DNA of 64,000 nucleotides from Brevibacillus brevis (lineage in GTDB: Bacteria > Bacillota > Bacilli > Brevibacillales > Brevibacillaceae): contig NZ_LR134338.1 of assembly GCF_900637055.1 (NCBI RefSeq), positions 2,118,001 through 2,182,000 of the forward strand. Reading direction: 5' to 3'. Positions 23,104 to 31,060 of this stretch are shown piece by piece; within the stretch, counting starts at the first letter, position 1, and each line of letters begins with the position of its first letter. A program made the translations under genes and the position numbers. The notes under the pieces are model-generated. The model searched no databases, was not told where the DNA came from, and worked only from the letters and a program-made list of their open reading frames with translations.

Positions 23104-23702
23104 TAAGGTGTTCCTGTACGATTTGCGTTGATCTTGTTCTGTCCTTGCGGTTCTTTATGCATGCGTTTTTCTTTTACTTGAGCAGGTGTTTCTTCGGGAG
23201 GCTGCACACTGCGCGGCAGCTGCGGCATGATCCGGCCTACGATATCCGCGAGTTCTTCGGTAATTCCTGAAACAGGATGACCGCGACGAATATCTTCTCC
23301 CATTTCCCGTAATCGCTGTACGATGGCAGGGTCAGCGGTTACGACGGCATTCGCTCCTTGAGGATCTTCCTTCAGTGCTTCCGCAACTGTGTACTTAATG
23401 ACACCCACCTCTGGGCGATCCAGATTCGGGTCTACTGTAATACCGACAACAGCATATTTACCCAAGACCAGAGCAGTCGCGTTCTGTACCCTTTTTACAC
23501 GTGTTGCCAATTGAACGAGACGATCGGCAGTGGCTTGAGAAGATTGATTATAAGTAGGCTCAGGAGCTGTTTGCTGAACACGTTGAGTATGAGTGGCATG
23601 CTTGGGCTGTTGTCCAGCCTGATTCGCTGGTGGATTATTGCCCGACATGCATGCTGTAAGCAACAAGCTAAAACCGAGGCAGCAGATCATGATCCGTTTC
23701 AC
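23103..23702 (-). CDS. ylaJ: YlaJ-type sporulation lipoprotein
   Basis: This 199-residue lipoprotein has the lipobox LLTAC and a YhcN/YlaJ domain (ADRLVQLATRVKRVQNATAL then VLGKYAVVGITVD). Position immediately upstream of ylaK, although on the opposite strand, suggests YlaJ. The C terminus is proline- and charge-rich. The GTG at 23702 (VKRIMICCLG) has GGGAGA 6 bases upstream; an ATG two codons earlier is too close to that site. Family members are spore cortex- or coat-associated lipoproteins; this is inferred here. Confidence 0.8.
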   Translation of the reverse strand: MKRIMICCLGFSLLLTACMSGNNPPANQAGQQPKHATHTQRVQQTAPEPTYNQSSQATADRLVQLATRVKRVQNATALVLGKYAVVGITVDPNLDRPEVGVIKYTVAEALKEDPQGANAVVTADPAIVQRLREMGEDIRRGHPVSGITEELADIVGRIMPQLPRSVQPPEETPAQVKEKRMHKEPQGQNKINANRTGTP

Positions 23703-23910
23703 AGGCATTCTCCCTTTCCCAGTATTGCCTTCCTTCTTAAGGAGGGCAGGGTTACAAGTATTTTGTTCTGGGCTGCCCATTTTCATTCTGCCAATGGGTC
23801 GTCTATCTCTGTCTGCCTGAACATAGACTGTAGTACATCACGTCGCCGCACTTGAGCATCCCTCTAAAAATTGCATAGGGTATATAAGAAGGGTAATAGG
23901 AGGCGAGATT

Positions 23911-25245
23911 TTGAAGAAAATCTACGTACTGGACACCAACGTACTCCTGCAAGATCCAAGGGCGATGTTTTCTTTCGCTGACAACGAAATTGTCATACCA
24001 GCTGTCGTATTAGAAGAAATCGATTCCAAAAAGCGGTATATGGATGAAATTGGCCGCAATGCTCGGTACGTATCTCGGCTCTTTGACAGTTTTCGTGAGC
24101 TGGGGCAATTGCACACTGGAATTACCCTGGAAACAGGTGGGTTGTTTCGGGTGGAACTAAATCATTCCTCTTTCCACCGCCTTCAGAAACAATTCACAGA
24201 AATGAGTAATGACAACCGCATTTTGGCGGTCGCACTAAACTTACAGGAGGAGGAAAACGGAAAACCACAGCCAAGACCAGTCATTTTGGTAAGCAAGGAT
24301 GCACTCATGAGAGTCAAGGCTGATGCTTTGAATATTTCCGCAGAGGATTTTCTTTCGGATCGAGTTGTGGGGGAGTTCTCCAGTATTTACCCGGGTTATC
24401 AGAAGATGATGGTAGCGTCCGACATCATCAAGACTTACTATGCGACAAGAAAGCTGCAGCTGGCCTCCTGTTTTCCACGCTATCGCTTTTACCCTCATCA
24501 ATTTTTAGTGCTGAAGGACGAATGCAACCCATCGATTTCAGCGATTGGAAAAGTCGACCCGGACGGAAAAATGTTAGAAATGCTTGTGTCAGATGATGAT
24601 CCGATTTGGGGCATCCGGGCTCGTAACGTGCAGCAACGGATGGCAACCGAATTGCTGCTGCGAGATGATATCCCTTTAGTAACCATGACCGGTAAGGCCG
24701 GTACAGGAAAAACCTTGCTGGCATTAGCAGCGGGCCTGCTGCAAATCGAGGACCAGCAAAAATACAAAAAACTGTTAGTGGCAAGACCTATCGTTCCGCT
24801 TGGAAAAGACATCGGTTATTTGCCCGGCGAAAAAGAAGAAAAGCTTCGACCGTGGATGCAACCGATTTATGATAATTTAGAATATTTGTTCAACACAAAG
24901 CGACCAGGTGATCTGGATAAAATTTTGGCAGGCATGGGCAGTTTGCAGGTGGAAGCTTTGACGTATATTCGGGGGCGCTCCATTCCTGAACAATTTATTA
25001 TCATTGATGAAGCCCAAAACTTGACAAAGCATGAAGTGAAGACGATCCTGACGAGGGTGGGGGACGGCTCGAAAATTGTGCTAATGGGTGATCCTGAGCA
25101 GATTGATCATCCCTATCTGGATGAGAGCAACAACGGTTTAACCTACGTGGTAGAAGTATTTAAAGACCAAAAGCTGGCTGGACATATCCGGTTGGAAAAA
25201 GGCGAACGGAGTGTGCTCGCACAGCTGGCCGCAGATTTATTGTAA
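23911..25245 (+). CDS. ylaK: PIN domain plus PhoH-type ATPase (YlaK)
   Basis: This 444-residue protein begins with a PIN nuclease-like domain (KIYVLDTNVLLQDPRAMFSF, VVLEEIDSKK, acidic residues conserved). It continues with a PhoH-like P-loop domain with Walker A MTGKAGTGKTLLALAAG near residue 260 and Walker B FIIIDEAQNLT, plus GDPEQID. This PIN-PhoH architecture is proposed to act on RNA, as a helicase with a nuclease. The TTG start is preceded by AGGAGGCG. Synteny with B. subtilis ylaK downstream of typA supports the name. Confidence 0.93.
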   Translation: MKKIYVLDTNVLLQDPRAMFSFADNEIVIPAVVLEEIDSKKRYMDEIGRNARYVSRLFDSFRELGQLHTGITLETGGLFRVELNHSSFHRLQKQFTEMSNDNRILAVALNLQEEENGKPQPRPVILVSKDALMRVKADALNISAEDFLSDRVVGEFSSIYPGYQKMMVASDIIKTYYATRKLQLASCFPRYRFYPHQFLVLKDECNPSISAIGKVDPDGKMLEMLVSDDDPIWGIRARNVQQRMATELLLRDDIPLVTMTGKAGTGKTLLALAAGLLQIEDQQKYKKLLVARPIVPLGKDIGYLPGEKEEKLRPWMQPIYDNLEYLFNTKRPGDLDKILAGMGSLQVEALTYIRGRSIPEQFIIIDEAQNLTKHEVKTILTRVGDGSKIVLMGDPEQIDHPYLDESNNGLTYVVEVFKDQKLAGHIRLEKGERSVLAQLAADLL

Positions 25246-25251
25246 AGAGAG

Positions 25252-25280
25252 GTATGAAAAACAACGCGGAGGTCATACTA
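25252..25280 (+). promoter_or_regulatory. Sigma-G promoter of the structured RNA
   Basis: GTATG (25252-25256; consensus GHATR) and CATACTA (25274-25280; consensus CATNHTA) are separated by exactly 17 bases. The expected start, 6-7 bases later, falls on the first base of the RNA's closing stem. Confidence 0.7.
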
Positions 25281-25285
25281 TTTTT

Positions 25286-25517
25286 GTCGAGCCCGATGAT
25301 TCATGTAAGTAAACGGCGAAATGCCTTGCAGGAGGCGAAGATCCGTGGATAATCATGATCAAGCAATCGACGAAAGTCGTATGGAGATAAACCGATTCCT
25401 TTAGCTACTTTTCTCTACGATGGAGGTTGAAGAGCCAAAGAGAATAACCGGTAGAACCCCATAAGCAATTCGGGCTCGACAAGGACCGCTCCTCATTGGA
25501 GCGGTTTTCATTTTTTG
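25286..25517 (+). ncRNA. Free-standing structured RNA, about 230 nt, with intrinsic terminator
   Basis: An 11-bp perfect closing stem pairs GTCGAGCCCGA (25286-25296) with TCGGGCTCGAC (25470-25480). Inside are TGATT (25297) with AATCA (25351), ACGG (25313) with CCGT (25343), GCCT (25323) with AGGC (25333) across an internal loop rich in GA pairs, and a GNRA hairpin CGAC-GAAA-GTCG (25368-25379). A terminator stem CCGCTCC/GGAGCGG with a T-rich tail (25486-25517) ends it. No protein-coding potential with a usable ribosome-binding site is seen. The next gene is convergent, so it is not a leader. Candidate relatives (raiA motif, CsfG) are only suggestions. It fills the 334-base gap after ylaK. Confidence 0.7.
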
Positions 25518-25537
25518 AAGGTTCTCAGGCAAAAAGA

Positions 25538-25569
25538 AAAACGCGGATAAAAAAATCCCGCGTTTTTGT
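25538..25569 (-). terminator. Terminator of the DinB gene
   Basis: AAAAACGCGG/CCGCGTTTTT-type stem (25539 and 25558), A/T-rich loop; on the minus strand followed by T-rich sequence. Confidence 0.75.
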
Positions 25570-25579
25570 CCGATTTTCC

Positions 25580-26056
25580 TTATTTAGCAGCCGCAATCGC
25601 TGTTCGCAATGACGAAATACATCCGATGTGCATACCTTCATGGAAAAGCGTGAAGACCATCATTTCCCCATAAGTATGAATAGTGCCTCTGCCTCCTAGT
25701 TCAAACGGTTTTGGCAATGGATCATTCAATCGGGAATGCAATTCTTCTTTGATACGCACATGCTGTGCTTTTAGCTCGGCAGCTAAAGTTTCGAGGGAAG
25801 GCCCTTCTTTTTGCCAATCAGCAGGCTTGGTTCCTGGAGCGAACATGGCTCCGTAATACGAAGGACATTTCATTCCTTCTGGTCCGAAGAGTAAGAAATC
25901 TTGTGTCAAGAGAATATGACCAATATTCCAGCGAATGTTGTTTTTAAAGCCATCTGGAACTACGTCTGCTTCCTCCTCGGTTATTTCCGTCAATCTTGCC
26001 AAAAACATTCCGCGAACCAAGTCGTACTGATTCCATACAAAAGAAAAGTCCTGCAT
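25580..26056 (-). CDS. DinB-superfamily metal-dependent protein
   Basis: This 158-residue four-helix-bundle protein has the DinB/YfiT histidine triad: His47 in WNIGHILL and His139/His143 in FHEGMHIG. The central region AMFAPGTKPADW is typical. Some DinB-family proteins are bacillithiol transferases; this genome makes bacillithiol (bshC at 43.8 kb), so such an activity is possible but not shown. The ATG has AGGAAGGG upstream. It is convergent with the structured RNA. Confidence 0.85.
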   Translation of the reverse strand: MQDFSFVWNQYDLVRGMFLARLTEITEEEADVVPDGFKNNIRWNIGHILLTQDFLLFGPEGMKCPSYYGAMFAPGTKPADWQKEGPSLETLAAELKAQHVRIKEELHSRLNDPLPKPFELGGRGTIHTYGEMMVFTLFHEGMHIGCISSLRTAIAAAK

Positions 26057-26194
26057 AGTAATCCCTGCCCTTCCTCATATTTGCATGCACCAACATGTTA
26101 CCGCATAAACAGCAAAGGGGAAATATACAAACTGCAAAAAAATTTGCAAGTTGTCCCTCCAACTCCATACATATGTACAAAGGAGGGAAGAATG

Positions 26195-26641
26195 ATGGTT
26201 ACGTTGGATTCATCTATTTCTTTTTTGATTTATATAACAGCGGTGTCCAGCGCGGCAGCAGGTGTTACGGAAGCTTTTAAATCAGTCATTCCCTTTTTGG
26301 CGACGGACTATGAGGCGAAAGAAAATTGCTGGGAGGATCAGTATCATGCTGCTCGATTGATGCACTACAAGCGGTTTTTCAATCTGCTTATTTCCGTATT
26401 GGCTGCTGGTGTGATTTTTGGCATGCTTGGTCTGGACCCGGCTCTGATTTTAACAGGTGCAGAATCAGCTTATGTAAAAAATTCATGGCAGTTAGGAACA
26501 TGGATGTGGGGAATTGTTGCGGTATTCGGCTCGCCTTTTTTCGCATCACTCCTCAAAATACTAGAGAGCTTCAAACAATCGGTGGACAGCAATCTGCCGC
26601 CTAATCGTCCGCGCCGCAAAGTCAGCGGAACACGAGAATAA
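26195..26641 (+). CDS. Small membrane protein of unknown family
   Basis: This 148-residue protein has three to four hydrophobic segments: ISFLIYITAVSSAAAGVTEA, FFNLLISVLAAGVIFGMLGL, and LGTWMWGIVAVFGSPFFASL. The ATG at 26195 has AGGAGG with 8-base spacing; the preceding ATG (26192) is also possible. The long upstream extension of the frame overlaps the DinB gene and is not coding. The C terminus is basic (PPNRPRRKVSGTRE). Unknown function. The promoter region contains the inverted repeat TGCAAA-AAAA-TTTGCA (26133-26148). Confidence 0.7.
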   Translation: MVTLDSSISFLIYITAVSSAAAGVTEAFKSVIPFLATDYEAKENCWEDQYHAARLMHYKRFFNLLISVLAAGVIFGMLGLDPALILTGAESAYVKNSWQLGTWMWGIVAVFGSPFFASLLKILESFKQSVDSNLPPNRPRRKVSGTRE

Positions 26642-26723
26642 GCTGGTATCCCAATGGTTGCCCGATGCTTGCCGGATACGCTAAGATAACCAAAAGAGCG
26701 GTAGCAAAGGTGGGCACAGGTGA

Positions 26724-27263
26724 ATGATGTGGAAATACTTGCGAATGACTGCGTTTTGGGTGCTGACAGTAGTTGTTTTGGCGGCGTGTTCGGCCCAGTC
26801 GGAACCAACTGCTACATTTGACCCCGAAAATCAAAAGGAGTACGGAGTAAACGGCATTTATCTCGGGCAGAACATAAAAGAAGCGATGGATATGTTGAAG
26901 CCGACAAAAGCGGATTTTATGGATATGGTGACAAGGCAAAGCTACACGGTAGAGCAGATGGCACAGGGTACTGGAGATGCAGTGATGGGGATGCTGCTGG
27001 TTGATCAAGCCCAGATGATGATCAAAGTCCACAAAGGTGAATTGACATCGATCATGCTGGGAGGAGTTCCCCGTGAGGACGCGCAAAAATTCAAAACCTA
27101 TCGAGGACTCGCTATGTTTGATAGTGCTGAGCAGCTAGAGAAGCTGTACGGCAAAGGAAAAGGCGAACAAGAAGTGGTGTATGAGGGCAGCAAATACACC
27201 GCCAATTTTGGTCTTGTGGACAATCAAGTGGCGTGGTTTCGATTTGATCGTAAAGCATCGTAA
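26724..27263 (+). CDS. Lipoprotein of unknown function
   Basis: This 179-residue protein has an N-terminal signal with lipobox VLAAC (Cys22) and no named domain that I recognise. Features visible are a VNGIYLGQNIKEAMDMLKP segment, which resembles the short motif of SmpA/OmlA-like or DUF4309-like domains (a fold that begins with a flat beta strand and a helix), and a repeated YGKGKGEQEVVYEGSKYTAN. AAAGGTGG precedes the first ATG by 10 bases; the second ATG is possible. A strong terminator follows. Confidence 0.65.
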   Translation: MMWKYLRMTAFWVLTVVVLAACSAQSEPTATFDPENQKEYGVNGIYLGQNIKEAMDMLKPTKADFMDMVTRQSYTVEQMAQGTGDAVMGMLLVDQAQMMIKVHKGELTSIMLGGVPREDAQKFKTYRGLAMFDSAEQLEKLYGKGKGEQEVVYEGSKYTANFGLVDNQVAWFRFDRKAS

Positions 27264-27268
27264 AAAGG

Positions 27269-27306
27269 AAAAGGGAGCTCGCTTAACCGAAGCTCCCTTT
27301 TTTTTG
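27269..27306 (+). terminator. Intrinsic terminator
   Basis: AAAAGGGAGCT/AGCTCCCTTTT stem with an 11-base loop and an 8-T run. Confidence 0.9.
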
Positions 27307-27318
27307 CATTTGAAGGAT

Positions 27319-27819
27319 TCATTTAGTCGGATGGTGCCAAACAAGCTTCACTTGATAAGCCTTCGCGATTCCCTCTGCCAGTGGAATCAAGCTCTGATCG
27401 ATCAGGTAGGCTTCGGGTTGCTGGTCGGTTTCAGGTATGACACCCAAGACATGCTCGCGGATTTGCTCCATGGCAGCCCACTGATCTTCTGATTGGGATA
27501 AAGCCCCGAGCGTTACGATGGCAACTTGATCTGCATATACATACAAATGTTCATTTTGGGAGACAAAACCGATATCATCGAGTTGATCGATTGTGGTTGC
27601 TGGCGGGAGCAGCAATAGGGAAAAGGCATCGCCTAACATGTTGGACTTCTCCAAAATGGTTTCCAGCTTCTCCTGTTCGGCTTGATTCTCTACAATAAAA
27701 AGCAGTTTGTCCCGATCAAAGACATTGACATGATCTCCGATTTTATGTATGACTTGAGCATAGAAGCCAGGGAGCTTCCCGGCTGGTACATTCAGTTCAA
27801 TTCCGTACATATGGCGCAT
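27319..27819 (-). CDS. Hypothetical cytosolic protein
   Basis: This 166-residue protein begins MRHMYGIELNVPAGKLPGFY. I do not recognise the family. It has no membrane segment; two alternating strand/helix halves are visible (VFDRDKLLFIVENQAEQEKL; LYVYADQVAIVTLGALSQSE). GGGGGT lies 6 bases upstream of the ATG at 27819; the open frame extends 7 codons more. It is divergent from yqgX. Confidence 0.6.
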   Translation of the reverse strand: MRHMYGIELNVPAGKLPGFYAQVIHKIGDHVNVFDRDKLLFIVENQAEQEKLETILEKSNMLGDAFSLLLLPPATTIDQLDDIGFVSQNEHLYVYADQVAIVTLGALSQSEDQWAAMEQIREHVLGVIPETDQQPEAYLIDQSLIPLAEGIAKAYQVKLVWHHPTK

Positions 27820-27882
27820 GTCATACCCCCATGTTTGCAAACGTGTTTTTTCTATCGTATCAAAAAATCAAGGAGGTTTCCT

Positions 27883-28530
27883 ATGACGAATCAAAATCTT
27901 GCCATTGAATCCTATGCGTTGGGAGCATTTCAAACCAATGCGTATGTGGTGACAAACACCGATACCAATCAAACTATTGTGATTGACCCGGGCATGGAGC
28001 CAGATCAGTTGCTCCGCGCCCTCGCGAATAAAAACGTCGTTGCCATTCTTTTGACGCATGCTCACTTGGATCATATTGGTGGTCTCAACCAAGTAAGAGA
28101 ATTGACAAAAGCACCAGTTTACATTCATCCATTGGAGCAGGAATGGCTCACCAATCCTGATCTCAACGGATCTCGACGTTGGGATCTGCCTGAACTCATC
28201 GTATGTGAGCGGGCCGAGCACGAGTTGGAGGATGGTCAGACTCTAGAACTGGCAGGTTTTCACATTCAGGTGTTGCACACGCCAGGTCATTCACCGGGCA
28301 GTTGTTCATTCGTCATTGGCCAGCACTGCTTCGGTGGCGACGTTCTGTTTAACCAGAGCATCGGGCGTACGGATCTCTTCGGAGGAGATTACGAAACACT
28401 GATGATCAGCATCCAGGACAAACTGTTTGAGCTCGATGATGAAACCATTGTTTATCCAGGACATGGACCGAAGACGACAATCGACTACGAGAAAACGTAC
28501 AATCCGTTTGTCACAGGCATGCTTCGTTAA
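27883..28530 (+). CDS. yqgX: Metallo-beta-lactamase fold hydrolase, glyoxalase II-like (YqgX)
   Basis: This 215-residue MBL-fold protein has the metal motif THAHLDHIGG, further His in LHTPGHSPGS, Asp in FGGDVLFNQSIGRTDL and a terminal PGHGPKTTI. It is of the YcbL/GloB type, which hydrolyses thioesters such as S-lactoyl-thiols. AAGGAGGT precedes the ATG at 27883; the frame is open further upstream without coding. Synteny with yqgY and mgsR nearby matches the B. subtilis yqgX-yqgY-yqgZ order, supporting the name. Confidence 0.88.
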   Translation: MTNQNLAIESYALGAFQTNAYVVTNTDTNQTIVIDPGMEPDQLLRALANKNVVAILLTHAHLDHIGGLNQVRELTKAPVYIHPLEQEWLTNPDLNGSRRWDLPELIVCERAEHELEDGQTLELAGFHIQVLHTPGHSPGSCSFVIGQHCFGGDVLFNQSIGRTDLFGGDYETLMISIQDKLFELDDETIVYPGHGPKTTIDYEKTYNPFVTGMLR

Positions 28531-28623
28531 TTGCTTCATCATTCTTTATAAAGGTTGGGAGAGGATTTTGTCAGGCGGTGGAGAAAAGGAAGGGGTTACC
28601 ATTTACTAAAGGAGCTATTCATT

Positions 28624-29880
28624 ATGAAGCGAACATGGAAATGGGCACTCATTCTCGTTATCGCCTGCACGAGTCTGGTTGGGTGTGCGGCACCCATCGC
28701 CCAAGCAGATAAGACGAACCAAGCTCCCAACGTGAAAGCGCCTGATCCCGAAACACCACTGCAGACAGCGCCCAATCATCAGGAGACACAACCTCCGACA
28801 TTGCCATCAAGATTTCCAGAACAGCGTATCTCCCTTCTTGCCGTCGGGGATATCATGATGCATCAGGAGCAGTTGGATGCCGTCTGGGACCCAGCGACGA
28901 AAAGCTATGATTTTAAGCGTTTCTTCCCGAATGTCATTCCGATGTTCCGCGAGGCAGACTGGGTCATCGGCAATCTTGAGACAACGATGAGCGGTAGCAA
29001 GGCAAAATACTCAGGTTATCCGATGTTTAATTCTCCTGAGTCACTTGCACATACGTTGAAGGAAATTGGATTTACTGCGGTATCGACAGCGAATAACCAT
29101 TCGATGGACCGCAAAGAACAAGGGGTCCTGCAAACCATCAAATATCTCGATGAAGCTGGTCTTCCGCACACGGGAACGTTTGCAAGTCCCGAAGAACGAG
29201 ATGAGCCCTTGTTGTTGACCAAGGACGGATTCACACTAGCCTTGCTATCGTATACGTACGGAACGAATGGAATCGCGATTCCAGAAGGCAAGCCGTATCT
29301 AGTCAATTTGATTTCGCCTGCGCTGATGAAAAAAGACATCACACGGGCAAGAGAAAAAGGAGCCGATCTGGTTGCAGTGGCTCTTCATTTCGGAAATGAG
29401 TATCAACGCATGCCCAGTCCTGAACAAATCAAGACCGCCGAGCAAGCTCTAACATTTGGAGCGGATTTGATATTGGGCGCGCATCCACATGTGGTACAAC
29501 CTTACGAATGGAAGACGGTTACCCTCGAAGATGGACGTCAACACAAAGGACTGATTGCCTACTCTTTAGGCAATTTCATCTCTGCGCAGCGATGGGACTA
29601 CAAGGATGTTGGTGCAATCCTGAAGCTTGTGCTGTACAAGAATGAGTCAGGAGAGGCCAGCATCGAAAGTGCTGAAATGATTCCGACCTACGTTCATTTT
29701 TATCGGAAAAATAACAAGCGGAACTATGTCATTTACCCGGTGTCAGAAACATTGGAAAAGCTGAAGCAGGGGCAAAAATACCCTACGCTGACAAAAGAGG
29801 CGATCCAGTACATGACACAATTGCAGAAGGAAATGCCGGCTCATGTTAATAAGGTTGTCTCTAAGAAAAAAGCCAGCTAA
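28624..29880 (+). CDS. CapA-family lipoprotein (metallophosphoesterase-like)
   Basis: This 418-residue protein has a lipobox VGCAAP and a proline-rich linker, then the CapA/PGA_cap domain: ISLLAVGDIMMHQEQLDAVW, VIGNLETTMSG, FTAVSTANNHSMDRKEQGVL, GADLVAVALHFGNEYQRMPS, GADLILGAHPHVVQPYEW and AYSLGNFISAQ. Members take part in poly-gamma-glutamate or capsule handling, and the fold is related to calcineurin-like phosphoesterases. AAAGGAGC precedes the ATG at 28624. No pgsB/C genes are nearby, so a capsule role is not supported by context. Confidence 0.85.
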   Translation: MKRTWKWALILVIACTSLVGCAAPIAQADKTNQAPNVKAPDPETPLQTAPNHQETQPPTLPSRFPEQRISLLAVGDIMMHQEQLDAVWDPATKSYDFKRFFPNVIPMFREADWVIGNLETTMSGSKAKYSGYPMFNSPESLAHTLKEIGFTAVSTANNHSMDRKEQGVLQTIKYLDEAGLPHTGTFASPEERDEPLLLTKDGFTLALLSYTYGTNGIAIPEGKPYLVNLISPALMKKDITRAREKGADLVAVALHFGNEYQRMPSPEQIKTAEQALTFGADLILGAHPHVVQPYEWKTVTLEDGRQHKGLIAYSLGNFISAQRWDYKDVGAILKLVLYKNESGEASIESAEMIPTYVHFYRKNNKRNYVIYPVSETLEKLKQGQKYPTLTKEAIQYMTQLQKEMPAHVNKVVSKKKAS

Positions 29881-29895
29881 CGAATAGCTGGCTTT
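29869..29895. terminator. Bidirectional terminator between convergent genes
   Basis: AAAGCCAGCT/AGCTGGCTTT stem, 7-base loop, flanked by A and T runs; overlaps both gene ends. Confidence 0.8.
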
Positions 29896-30967
29896 ACTTC
29901 TTTCCGAATCCAAATGGAAGATTGAATTGCAGCTGGAGCTTTAATTCTTCGTCCATCAGCGTGATGCCCTGCACTTGGATATTTGGGGAGATCAGCTCTG
30001 GATAAAATCCGAGATCGTACGCTTCCTCCATTTCCTCCACGGTCGATTGAGGCAAGGCAAAGCCGTCAAAGTACAGCTCGGTAATGTGGAATTTGAGATG
30101 GGTAGGAGAGACGAGCTCATAGTTGCCAACGAGCTTTAGCTCCATCTGATCATACGTGCCTTCCACGGTCAGCTTGTTATCCTCAAAGGAGAAATGGGAT
30201 TGTTTAAACAAGGCGTCTTTCTCTATCAAAAAATTATTGAAGTCAGTCTGATTGATGGTTAGCGTATGCTTGAGGAGACCTTCCGACTGAATTCGCTCCG
30301 GAGTCGCCAACTCGGGAACTTGAACCATGACCTGCGCGAGCATTCCGAAGAAGGTCTGAAAAGCGGGCAAACCACGTTTTTCCCAGTCTAAAATCAAGTG
30401 ATTCATCATGGATTCCACAACTGTCGGGTCATCCAGTTTTTGTACGTTTTTTTCTTTTTCAGCGGCAACGGCGAGCATCTCTGACAATTGAAGCTCGTAT
30501 TTTTTTCGCAGCGTCTGAAGTTGGTCCAATTGATTCTTTTTGTCAGTTTGCATCGCGGTGAGCTTGGTGCGCTCAGTATGATAGGACTCTAGTCGAGACA
30601 TGTCACGCTCGTACAAAATCTCGTAGAAGTCGTACATCAATAAGAACTGATTGAAATTTTCCGCATTTAATAGTAACGTCAGAAGATTAGTACGCTCGCC
30701 CATGTAATAGGCTCGCGCTACCTCACCGGCACGACGTTGTGTCGCTTCCATCACCAGCTTTTGCCGTTGCAAGTCGAGATCCATTTGAGCGATTTCCCCG
30801 TATGTCCGTGACTCTTCTTCCTTGAGTAAGGTGAGGGTTCGCTCCAGCTCTTTTTGTGTAAAATGCTGCTGCAGGATGAGCTGCTCCAAAGGAGTAGCGG
30901 GCTCTTCCTGGGCGAACACCGTCAGTGGACATACAAGCAGGAACAAGACGAGAAGAAATTTGCGCAT
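29894..30967 (-). CDS. Secreted protein with long N-terminal coiled coil
   Basis: This 357-residue protein has a signal peptide (MRKFLLVLFLLVCPLTVFAQ) and then a coiled coil through about residue 175 (QKELERTLTLLKEEESRTYG, RLESYHTERTKLTAMQTDKK). The coiled coil resembles the amphipathic regions of PcsB/CwlO/EnvC-type peptidoglycan-hydrolase regulators, including the ARAYYMGERTNLLTLLLNAENFNQFL motif common there. The C-terminal half is a beta-rich domain (LTINQTDFNNFLIEKDALFK) and has no hydrolase motif. AAAGGTG precedes the ATG. It may be a cell-wall enzyme activator, by analogy only. Confidence 0.7.
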   Translation of the reverse strand: MRKFLLVLFLLVCPLTVFAQEEPATPLEQLILQQHFTQKELERTLTLLKEEESRTYGEIAQMDLDLQRQKLVMEATQRRAGEVARAYYMGERTNLLTLLLNAENFNQFLLMYDFYEILYERDMSRLESYHTERTKLTAMQTDKKNQLDQLQTLRKKYELQLSEMLAVAAEKEKNVQKLDDPTVVESMMNHLILDWEKRGLPAFQTFFGMLAQVMVQVPELATPERIQSEGLLKHTLTINQTDFNNFLIEKDALFKQSHFSFEDNKLTVEGTYDQMELKLVGNYELVSPTHLKFHITELYFDGFALPQSTVEEMEEAYDLGFYPELISPNIQVQGITLMDEELKLQLQFNLPFGFGKK

Positions 30968-31060
30968 GATTTCACCTTTTGCTTTTGCCTTTCCATATTG
31001 TATGCTTCTTTTCGTATTATAGCCTTATCTAGTTGAATTTGGATAGCAGGAGAAGAGCTT

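Noticed and set aside
25255..25353. 32-codon open frame (starts MKNNAEVILFLSS) overlapping the structured RNA
   Set aside because: Its ribosome-binding site is only one to two bases from the ATG, it runs across the sigma-G promoter and the conserved-looking stems, and it has no recognisable family.
25286..25480. 6S RNA identity for the structured RNA
   Set aside because: 6S RNA is a long hairpin with a central bubble. This RNA has several separate internal helices and a GNRA hairpin instead.
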